Positions 55,455-64,000 of a stretch of DNA of 64,000 nt are shown here, piece by piece. Made by a program: the position numbers and the translations under genes. Source of the DNA: Anadara kagoshimensis (lineage: Eukaryota > Mollusca > Bivalvia > Arcoida > Arcidae). The DNA lies in NCBI GenBank assembly GCA_021292105.1, contig CM037874.1, forward strand, positions 59,374,539-59,438,538, given 5' to 3'. Below the pieces are notes generated by a model. The model saw nothing but the letters and a program-made list of their open reading frames with translations, ran no database searches and had not been told where the DNA came from. Numbering within the stretch: position 1 is the stretch's first letter; every line of letters begins with the position of its first letter.

Positions 55455-57551
55455 GGTACCCTTTAAGTGTAAAGATGGAAAGCCTGATGGTGTGGTTAAA
55501 GTACTTTTGGTGGACCTAACTCTAACCAGTAAAAATTGTTGTAAATAAAAATAACAAAATTTTTGAAAAACAAGAAAAGTGATCATGACCCAGACAATGT
55601 TCTCAGGAAGGATGACTATATATGTATAGTGTTAGTAGATAGGATATGTGTTTTAAGTTAGAATTTAAATTCCTGGTCACGTTTATATCCGGGTAAATAG
55701 CTGAAATATTACATTCCCGGTTCATCAATTCTGTAAACGAAACCAAACTCATTTACAAAAAACCTTTAAAATATTTCCTCAAGTTTGTAAACATAAAAAC
55801 TTAGAAACATTTAATGTAACCAACAAAACGACACAAAATGAAAAGGAAAATCCTTTATCACATACCTGACAGGCTCGTGTATAGGACCCTATTAGAGAAA
55901 ATGTCTCAATTCAAATTAAAGGGTCTTAACGCCAAGAAAATTTCACAGCAAGATATGTTGATTGAAAAAAAAAGTTTTGGATATGAAAGTGCGGAAAACT
56001 ATTATTCTGATGAAATTAAGACCAATGGTCGTGGTAAAATTGAGTGGGCAGAACAAAAAAAGTGAATTTGTTATTTATTTTGTTATGGTAGTCTACCAGA
56101 ATAACCAAATAAATAGCTACACACGTTTAGAAAGTTATATTGAACTTGCTGACAAGCAGGCTATAAACATCTTCCCTCGCAGCTTCTCCAATGCAATGAG
56201 GCTGACCCAAACGATTGGTCGTCACCTTGAATATTTATTATGTGTTAAGACTATAATACAAAAAGGAAGACCAATTAAACTTAAAACAAGCATTTTTCAC
56301 CAGCCAACAAAACTGAACACGAAACAGTACAAGTAACTGAGAGAAACAGCCAAACAATACAAAACAAACTTGATGTGTCACAATTATACATAGAATATAT
56401 AGTTATTAGTCAGCATCGAATACTAATATAATGCCTTTCACGTCATCGGTTTCGTTATATATTTTGATAGGTTGCTGTCTTCGTCATGACTTTCATTTTA
56501 TAAGTCAATTGACAGGAAATGGTGTATACCTGAATATTATTGCTTGCTGTGCTGAAGCATCGTTTCATCAGGTTACAGGATGTTGCTGTGACATCGGCAA
56601 TAACCATCAACAAATGATGACAAAGATGAAAAATGATGGACATACACACCCTCTCTCTCTTTGGTCGGAGACGCATTGGCAGTATTGATCTATTTACGAT
56701 TGTTGATCGTTTATTGAAAAAAAAAGATCGTTTATTTTGTAACACACCACATGTCATATCATCTAAAACTGGCGTGGGTAAATCCATTGTTCACAATATC
56801 GATATGTAGAAAATTAAAATTGCATATTTTATGACTAAACTCAGTAATTGCTTAAAGTTATTCTTTTTCAAAAAATTACTTTTACCGCACAAGTTTATTG
56901 ACTTTTCCAAGATTAGAATCGAATTTTAGATACCAATTGCCTGAAGGAAGTAAATAATAAATAAAAACCGACATTTTTCTACTTGAAATATATTTTTTAC
57001 AAATCTTTACACGTTGACGATCAATCATCACTTTGTGTAAACGACGGTAGAATTATAACAATGTATTTTAGCGTCTCTTCATCGACTCTAGTTAAATAAT
57101 GATTATTATAATACAACAGGTAGATTATAATACAGGTGCTAGAACTCATACCTGTGATGAGCAGAAGACATCTTGATTTTGGAACTAAACATAAAGTTTG
57201 TGTCTGTGTCCATCTTCAACACAGAAGGTAAGAAGATATATCTTATTAAGTGAACCAGTAATTTACATGTAAATGGATTTGTGTTAAACATAATTATATA
57301 TGCATGTATACATGTAGATAAATTACTCGCGATGTAAATTTTGTTGTCAATTTTCTTTATATACTAGTATTAGAAATGTATTTCTGAAAATAGCAGGTGC
57401 TTGTCAATAGCGGGGGTAATCAAAAACAACAACAACACAACAAGCGGGGGAATGAAACAAGACAAGATAAACATCACTGAATACTATAAACCAGATGGTT
57501 CTAGTTTTAACGAGTTTATCCTGAAAAATACAGATTTACCATGTCATGTAC
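55455..57551. other. AT-rich DNA, no supported gene
   Basis: Small plus frames at 55838-56065 (75 aa, K/E-rich) and 55962-56336 (124 aa) overlap in different frames and have no recognisable domain. At about 56285-56370 a single diverged stretch of minisatellite C-like sequence occurs (ccagccaacaaaactgaaca, then cgaaacagtacaagtaactg). Frames at 56431 and 56455 (85 and 110 aa) are opposite-strand overlaps without motifs. Confidence 0.45.
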
Positions 57552-57585
57552 AATAATAATAATAATAATAATTATTATTATTATT
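57552..57585. repeat. Palindromic (AAT)n(ATT)n microsatellite
   Basis: (AAT) repeats are joined head to head with (ATT) repeats, which makes the tract self-complementary. Confidence 0.9.
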
Positions 57586-57775
57586 TACGGCCGCAGTAAC
57601 AGAATTCTTCCATCAAAATTAAAAATAAAAAGGAACATAATTAAAAGACAATATAAACCAATAATGTCACTGATTAATATATGAAACTCCCAACTATACA
57701 TGAGTTCAGATGTTTGTTTATGTCATAACACCTAATCTAGCAACTAGTGGTAAATGTACTTGTGTGCTGAAAAAA
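57586..57775. other. AT-rich spacer
   Basis: No feature is recognised here. Confidence 0.5.
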
Positions 57776-57897
57776 TTATAACAACCAAAAATATGCCAGA
57801 ACAAATTACAACAACCAAAAATATGCCAGAACAAATTACAACAACCAAAAATATGCCAGAACAAATTATAACAACCAAAAATATGCCAAAACAAAGA
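57776..57897. repeat. 30-bp tandem repeat, about four copies
   Basis: Units read 'acaaccaaaaatatgccaga' then 'acaaattaca'. The final copies vary (ataaca, gccaaaacaaa). Confidence 0.9.
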
Positions 57898-58039
57898 AAA
57901 TTATTAAAAAAGAAATTGTAGTTTATGTACTGTAAAACCTTGATGTTTTGGCTCTGTTTGTGTAGTTTGGCATAAATCGATAGTGGCTAGTAACGAACAA
58001 CATATAGGAAATACCCGTGGCTATAAGTGAGGTGGGGAA

Positions 58040-58270
58040 ACTATTGAGGGCATTAGATAGTGGTTTTACTAAAAACTAAAGTGGATACAACTGAAGTAAC
58101 AAAAATTGTGGCTATTAGTCACATAACACATATTGAGGAACATTATATCGTTGTTTTACTCATCGTGGTTACAAGTAAGGTGGTAAAATTATTATGGGAC
58201 ATTATAACGTGGTCTTACTGTGTTAATGTTAAGGTTATTGAAGGACATTATAACGATGTTTTCTGGTTAT
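58040..58270. repeat. Degenerate tandem repeat
   Basis: 'aggaacattatatcgttgtt', 'gggacattataacgtggtct' and 'aggacattataacgatgttt' recur at 65 and 52 bp spacing, each followed by a 'ttact..' or 'tctgg' stretch. The 94-residue frame at 58060-58344 (V/I/T-rich) is probably a reading of this repeat. Confidence 0.5.
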
Positions 58271-58749
58271 ATCTGAACTTTATAACAAATAATGATTTAC
58301 AGATCCGCATTACACAAAATATTAAAATTATACATAAAAGTTGATCATGTATTCACTGATTCGTGACCAGATATCTTCAGTATTTACAACATTATTTATA
58401 TGACAGTAGTCAATCAGTTTTCACCTAATGGCGTTTTATCTTTGAACTTTAAAGTTAATCAACACGTAATCTTTCACTTAAAAGTCCAATAAACTGTCAC
58501 TATGGCCATCGGTGTGTAACTTCCATCATTATAATAAAGAAGTAACAATGTCAAATGTGTTTGATGTTTATTCTGAGTTCGACATGATTTGCAAACTGAT
58601 TAGTTACTAAAATAAAAAAAACAAACCAAATTTATTTCTCTAAATCTACATCCGAGTTTTACATTTCGTGATATTATTAAGAGCTGCTAAATCCGTCAAA
58701 TAGCAAGCAAAACAAGTAGTTGCAATGATTATTTTACAAACAATATTTT
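58271..58749. other. AT-rich DNA, no feature seen
   Basis: No supported feature in this stretch. Confidence 0.5.
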
Positions 58750-59240
58750 TTTATAAAACAACAACAGCAGACAAGGGAACAATTTGGCAAGAAATGCCTA
58801 CCAATATGTATTTACAATGATAAGCATCCAAAATTAGCTTTAACTCACTCAAAGAAATAACAACAGAACAGACAAAGGACAGATAAGTCCTTGCAATTAT
58901 TACCCTCGAAACAAGGTAATAACACGAAGTTCAAACAACAAAAGAGACAACAAGAGATCAACAATGCCCTTCCAACAAGTTCTTCAAATGATCACCATAC
59001 ACACAAAGCCAATAATTGAGGTATCAGCAACAAAAAGGGATAAAAAAAAGTTTCTACCAACAAGTACAAACAACGGTTGGCATTCAAAACAAAACTTTAG
59101 CTCAAAGTAACAACAGCAAAACGGGCAACAATGTATCAAGAAATCCCTTCCAACAAGTCTTTAAATCACCATACACAAACCCCTAAATTAAAGTACCAAC
59201 AGCAGAACAGGCAACAATTGGTCAGAAATCCAAACAAGTA
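58750..59240. repeat. Old imperfect tandem repeat, period roughly 110-130 bp
   Basis: Recurring blocks include 'aacagcagacaagggaacaa' (58763), 'aacagaacagacaaaggaca' (58862), 'aacagcaaaacgggcaacaa' (59112) and 'aacagcagaacaggcaacaa' (59189). Each is followed by 'ttggcaagaaatgcc'-, 'atcaagaaatccctt'- or 'ggtcagaaatcc'-like text, with 'ccaacaagt..ttaaatcaccatacaca' between. Copies are strongly diverged. Confidence 0.65.
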
Positions 59241-59674
59241 CATGGTTGGGGAAATACTGAAAAGGTATTCTATTTCAGTTATATAACTTGTTTGTATGAA
59301 CTTTGGCCCTTATAAAACCCAAACCCTTTTCTTCTCTTCGATGCATGTGTGTGTTCCTTTTCACTTCATTTGCGGAGTTTGTCAGCAAGATCAAGTATCT
59401 CCTTGTTAAACCCGTAACCGGCGTCAGCAGTTTTTCACATTACAGCGATAAATTCCACAAACATAATGGGGTGTAAATGTAATGTGAGTACAGTAAGATA
59501 TGGCTATGTGCATGTCATTGTTGTAAATTTTAATAACTTTCTCTTTATCCCTCATTTATATATAACAAGTGCAAGTGTACTGCTTTTTAATAAGCAAGCC
59601 ATTTAATTCTTTCTCCTTCTTCCGAAGTTGCTCTTCATTTTATTAAGTCTTCCACTATACGTTATATAGCCACA
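59241..59674. other. AT-rich DNA, no feature seen
   Basis: No supported feature in this stretch. Confidence 0.5.
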
Positions 59675-59970
59675 GTGTTGTTTTAACGTCGCGTTATCAA
59701 CTTTTCAGCTATTAGCGACGATATCAATTTTTTTTAATTTCTAGGGATTAATAAAAGAACAATTTCATATATGTATGTGATGTGCGATTAAAGAGAATAT
59801 AAAGTTATATACCAATATCCATCTAGTCAGTCACATTGTGGTAGTAGCTACATGTACTTTGACATTGAATTAAGACATTTCATTTTAACTTCTGGTATTT
59901 TTCTTGTCGGCTTACTGGGAAGTTACTCTGGTTTTCTCCATCATATCAGAATTTATACCAAATTTTACTA
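59675..59970 (-). mobile_element. Diverged minus-strand SINE
   Basis: On the minus strand the tail reads 'gtcgctaatagctgaaaagt' then 'tgataacgcgacgttaaaac', matching the 54.9-kb SINE tail. Upstream on that strand lies 'gatggagaaaaccagagtaa' (near 59925-59945), a block I associate with bivalve SINE bodies. The order is consistent with one old element. Head boxes and TSD are not visible. Confidence 0.5.
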
Positions 59971-60129
59971 ATTTACATTGATAATGTCAATGGTTTTTCT
60001 TGTAGTCATATTTAAATATTATGAACATGGTAAATTGTAAATTTGTGGCTTCAGCATCCAAGTGTGACATCATTATTTAAGTGTGACGACATCGAGTTTT
60101 TCTGGTGATGTGATAATCAATAGCGTCTA

Positions 60130-60297
60130 AATTGGGTTCACCGGTGTTCCATGTAATTAATATTCATCAACGATAATACGGACAGTTGACAGTGACGTTG
60201 TAAATTCCTAGAATCACGAATGAATCTATATCCAATGAAAATCGTTGTTTCACACAAAAGCTAAGTAAGGGGTATCACGGTGATGTGCCGACTTGTT
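60130..60297. mobile_element. MITE 'GTACCACGTG', degenerate copy
   Basis: 'aattgggttcaccggtgttc' at the left resembles the family terminus (aattgggttcgccagtgtac). The right side 'ggggtatcacggtgatgtgc' then 'cgacttgtt' is its weak inverted partner. The interior shares 'agtgacgtt' and 'cacacaaaagctaag'-like pieces. It is clearly the oldest copy. Confidence 0.45.
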
Positions 60298-60872
60298 AAC
60301 AGATATAAAACCGGCTTCTGTTTCCTTTCTATTTCCAGATACATCTTTCCTTTCTACTTCCAGAAGACAGGTACATGTATTTGACCTGTACAGGTATAAT
60401 GTGGAAGTTAGATAGTTTCTGTTTCCTCTTTGTTCATTGTTTAGGCACTTTTATGTGCAGGTGCATACAAACATATATCATTTTTGTGGAAATTTGATTC
60501 AGTATTGCTGCATATATATTTAAACGTTCCTATTTGATTAGTCATAATGTGGCGTATTTTATGACGAAAAAACTTGTAATTCAAGTATTTGTCGACAAAA
60601 TATTTTGTTAAATAAACGTGTGAATTTCGCTTTTGTAACATGTCAAATGTTTTTGTGAAATCGAAGAATGATTATTTTTATAACCCCTTTGTTAAAATAA
60701 AACTTCGTCATTGGCCGACTTTTCTATGCGCTTTAAATGCATGTTACTTTAGATATGACGTGTAAATGCTTTTTGGTATAAATCTTAAAATTACAAAGAA
60801 AATACAATTTTCTTTATTCATAATCATTCAAAAACGCTTCAAAATATTATATTCTATGTATAACAGTTAAGA
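60298..60872. other. AT-rich DNA, no gene seen
   Basis: A 66-residue minus frame at 60441-60641 has no motif. A local duplicate 'atctttcctttct' / 'gtttcctttctatttccaga' / 'cttccagaagac' lies near 60315-60370. Confidence 0.45.
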
Positions 60873-61092
60873 GTGTTTGTATTGGATTGTGTTTTGGGGT
60901 CAAAATGTCATCTATGTAAGTCACTGTTACTACGGTCTGATGTGATTCAACAAAGCAGTCACTTTGCTTCAACATCCTTGAAATCATAGCTTATGAAGAC
61001 CGTTTGTATTTGATGATGTTTTGGGTCAATTATGTAGGCCACTGTTGTTTGATATGTTTCAGCAAAACTCTCACTTTGTTTCAATCACAATG
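60873..61092. repeat. Diverged tandem duplication, unit about 125 bp
   Basis: 'tgtttgtattggattgtgtt', 'ttggggtcaaaatgtc', 'gtaagtcactgttactacgg' and 'cagtcactttgcttcaacat' recur as 'cgtttgtatttgatgatgtt', 'ttgggtcaattatgta', 'ggccactgttgtttgatatg' and 'ctctcactttgtttcaatca'. Confidence 0.65.
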
Positions 61093-63230
61093 ATGGTGGC
61101 AGGGGACGGTTGTTTTGTGCATCATTGGCTGTAAGCTTGTTCCATCAGGAAATCCAAAACAAGATTAGGTAAACATACTTTACAACATGTACATATTAAA
61201 GCTATCGATTATTGATGTATTTGACAGTCTAGACAAAGTTAATTCTACATCACAGTTAATAATGAATGCCATAATATGAAGTGAAAACTTCTTTAAAACG
61301 CTACTCTTCTTAAGGTCAAACGGATTTTAATAAACGCCGTTGCCGAGACATTTAAGAATGGCAATTTCGCCATTTCTCTCAAAATTACAATGTTTAATTC
61401 ACGAAAGCCCTATCAGTTTTTGTTGGCAAACCCTGATCTTTTACCTGGATCACTGTAGTTTTGGGATAACCCTGTTCTACCTTTTTTACATTTACTTTTT
61501 TTAATGAATTAAAGATCTAAACAGGGATAGGTTTAATGATGACACAAGTAATATGAAGAAGTGTGGGTCTGGATGTTAATATCTTCCGTCATTTTATTAT
61601 ATTGATCCCATTTTTGAAAAAATTCTCCTGTTTTTAAAGACTTGGTTAATGCTTACCCCACAAACTACAATTCATGATAGAACACTATCGTGGTTTGTTA
61701 CACGTACTTTATCAAAAAAAGCCAGATTTATTTTGTAGTATAGTAAGGAAATAAATGTTTTGCTCACACAAAATCCGAACAGTAAATTAGATTTTTGTTG
61801 TGTTAGGCAAGCAGCCAAATGAAGTCAGTCGTGTATTGTTTCTGTATTCTATAGTCTAAACCGGATCCTTATATATATTATCTTGCCTACGCAAAACTCA
61901 ACAGTAAATGTGATTCGAAGTGAAAAGTCTAAGTCGGCTTTATTATAACTAAATTTATCATTGTTTTATCAGGCAGGTAAACTATCCATAAAAAGAATCT
62001 GCAAGCTAAATTTATTGTATTAACCCATAAAAGTCATCGATTGTTTTAGCATTTTACGATCTAACTGAGGTTTTAAACATTTTGCTGATAATGTTTTTCG
62101 CAGGAGGTTCTCGGGCTTTATCAATAAAACACGAGGAAATCGATATAAGCAATACAACAAATAGATAACTGAATGTTGTATAATCGACATCTCATTAATT
62201 CAACAAATCAAAAAAAGTATATATATTTGACACGAACAGTTAATATAATTACATTATTTATAATGTCATTTGTGCTAAATCATTACAGAGCAGATTAACC
62301 AATTATTGATACAGCGGATAAAGACGACATATCCAAATATCAGAAGTCTATTTCGGTAAAAGGTGCAAATATCTATATGCCTGAGTTATGCGCGAGGATC
62401 CAGGTCAACATTGTGTTACACCAGTCCCATTTTGTTTAATTATCTGCAAATCTACCCATTGCCTAGTAACGTACCCTATTATGAAGAAATGGGTATATAT
62501 CTACCAATTATTCATCAACTGCTAATGATTTAAATGATTTAAAGCAACCAAGATTGTGACGCAACAATGGAAAGCCATCATAGAGACCAAATTAAAAACC
62601 CTACAACCTAAAAAGGAACCAATTGTAATGTATAAATTTGTCGTCAACTGATTACAAATATCAGGAAAGAGGTGCTCGTGTAACAAGAGATTACCGTGGT
62701 CCTATGTCTTAAATTAGCACAAGGCTTGTTCACAACAGACATACATTGTATATCATTTGGACAGCTTAATCAATAATAACCTCAAAACAAATTCAGATTT
62801 TATCCTGTATCATCAAGAACGATGATTTATTTTATCTTTATTTATGCAGATTTTTTCTTGATATGTTTTAACAGCAATTCCTTTTAATGCCTTCAGGTCA
62901 AATTGCATTAAAACGTTTTGACATGCGTACAATAGCGTGAAACAGAATGAAAACTACATGTATATAAGTTCACATTAAATAATCGCAACATGTCTATGGG
63001 TTGAGTTCGCCTAGAAGCTGTTTACATAGAAAAAAGTTCAGCCTTCCATGTGAAAAGTAATGCGTTGTACAGACAAGGTGACCTTTTTGTTTACTTACCA
63101 TTTGGGTATCATGACTGTTATACAAGCTGGTTATCATTTTTTTTTCAAATCCATTTCTTAAATGTTTATTGTTTAAATGCGATTATTCTGTTAAATGCGT
63201 TTCCGATCATAATTTGGTTTATAGAAACGT
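61093..63230. other. AT-rich DNA, no gene seen
   Basis: No supported gene, RNA or structured repeat. A 67-residue frame at 63050-63253 has no recognisable domain. Confidence 0.5.
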
Positions 63231-63317
63231 GCGGCTGCAAAGCATGTTCTTGACAACCAGCGACTGCAAAGCATGTTCTTGACAACCAGCGGCTGCTAAG
63301 CATGTTCTTGACAACCA
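63231..63317. repeat. 29-bp tandem repeat, three copies
   Basis: Units are 'gcggctgcaaagcatgttct' then 'tgacaacca', with single-base differences in the second and third units. Confidence 0.95.
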
Positions 63318-63343
63318 AAGTACCAAAGTAAACAAGAACAGTA

Positions 63344-63486
63344 TACAGTCAAACTTGTCTTAAAGACTTAAATTTTATCCAAATTGCTATTAATTCGTTT
63401 TTGAGCTCGTATATTTAGACCACCTGCCCATAAAGGTAACTTTTACGGGTTTCCTTGCGTGGTCTTTATAGACGGGTTTGACTGTA
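63344..63486. mobile_element. 143-bp TA-flanked MITE
   Basis: Left end 'tacagtcaaacttgtcttaa' then 'agac'. Right end 'gtctttatagacgggtttga' then 'ctgta' is its inverted complement with a few differences. TA dinucleotides lie immediately outside both ends (63342-63343 and 63487-63488). TA target duplication fits the Tc1/mariner group (established); membership here is inferred. Confidence 0.75.
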
Positions 63487-63811
63487 TAACAAATGAATGA
63501 AATAAGAGAACAAGTCAAGTTAAACACATATTGAGTCCACTTATCGAGGTGCTAGCTAGCTAGTGTCTTCTATAGACCAGTAATACCTGCCTGCAATGGT
63601 GAGGGTAGACGTTTCTCCCGAGCTGACTAGGGAGAACTAATTTTTGCATTTCAGTTGACAGTTTGTAGTCACCATCGTTAGTAGGAAAGAATCAAGTTGA
63701 GTTGCTATGGACAGCTCTGTCCATAAAATAGGTCATTTTTACATAAAAAGCAAAAATCACCACCAACCTCCTTTGCTGAGACGTCCTTCCATTGCAGAGC
63801 TCTATTTCGCA
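63487..63811. other. Unique DNA, no gene seen
   Basis: No supported feature. A 63-residue minus frame at 63692-63883 runs into the tandem duplication that follows. Confidence 0.45.
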
Positions 63812-63925
63812 GTGGTTAAAGTTGTACACGAGAAGTTGTTGCCCTAAAGTTGATGTACGGTCACTGTGGTTAAGACTATACATGAGAAATTGTTGTTCTA
63901 ATTAAGGTAGATGTACGGTTGTCCT
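63812..63925. repeat. Tandem duplication of about 55 bp
   Basis: 'gtggttaaagttgtacacga', 'gaagttgttgccctaaagtt', 'gatgtacggtcact' is followed directly by 'gtggttaagactatacatga', 'gaaattgttgttctaattaa', 'ggtagatgtacggttgtc'. Confidence 0.75.
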
Positions 63926-64000
63926 TGGGAGAGTTGCAGATTTGTATCATGATCCTTCTTCAACAAATGATAGTTCCTTACTTAAAATGATTCTTTTATT

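Noticed and set aside
55838..56336. Lys-rich 75-residue frame and overlapping 124-residue frame
   Set aside because: Overlap in different frames, A-rich composition and no recognisable family.

Overview
This window looks like intergenic or intronic DNA from a lophotrochozoan animal, most likely a bivalve mollusc. The inference rests on AT-rich sequence with no dense ORFs, frequent acatgta motifs, tRNA-derived SINEs ending in a 'gcgacgttaa..caac' tail or an (AATC)n tail preceded by 'cgatataagtgaa..ttcttgactggg', and abundant short palindromic DNA elements. I found no protein-coding gene I can support. Every long open frame is a by-product of a tandem repeat or low-complexity DNA, and none of the remaining 60-140 residue frames shows a domain I recognise. 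There is no rRNA gene, no structurally intact tRNA gene, no CRISPR array and no operon-like organisation.

Layout. 1-2.5 kb: AT-rich DNA with a SINE-like fragment. 2.5-8.1 kb: three back-to-back tandem arrays, namely a 60-bp minisatellite (about 62 units), a CAA/CAG-rich imperfect array, and a 47-bp minisatellite (about 23 units). 8.47-9.14 kb: a non-autonomous DNA transposon with long terminal inverted repeats (TIRs) and a 6-bp target-site duplication (TSD). 9.2-20.4 kb: a mosaic of dispersed repeats, including two copies of a 0.5-kb block, two copies of a 0.2-kb element with 'gtaccacgtgat' in its termini, and several SINE pieces. 21.7-24.5 kb: two arrays of one minisatellite family in opposite orientation. 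25.56-26.66 kb: a 1-kb CAA-rich array ending in AAT repeats. 27.3-30.8 kb: small hairpin elements and a (TA)n tract.

31.68-35.22 kb holds the most striking object: a roughly 3.5-kb foldback element. Its two arms are near-mirror images, its core is an array of units that are each palindromes, and it is flanked by a perfect 6-bp direct repeat. Both arms carry the same SINE in mirrored positions. 37.89-38.49 kb holds a 593-bp palindromic element with CACTA termini and a 3-bp TSD. A degraded element whose ends resemble the foldback element lies at 54.86-55.45 kb and is split by a SINE that has its own perfect 14-bp TSD. The remainder (38.5-64 kb) is mostly unique AT-rich DNA with microsatellites, short minisatellites, SINE fragments and a TA-flanked MITE at 63.3 kb.

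No genes act together here. The biology visible is repeat biology: inverted-repeat transposons, SINE nesting, and possible expansion of minisatellites from pieces of dispersed repeats. Coordinates of repeat edges were read by eye and may be off by a few bases. Identity statements are visual, not computed.
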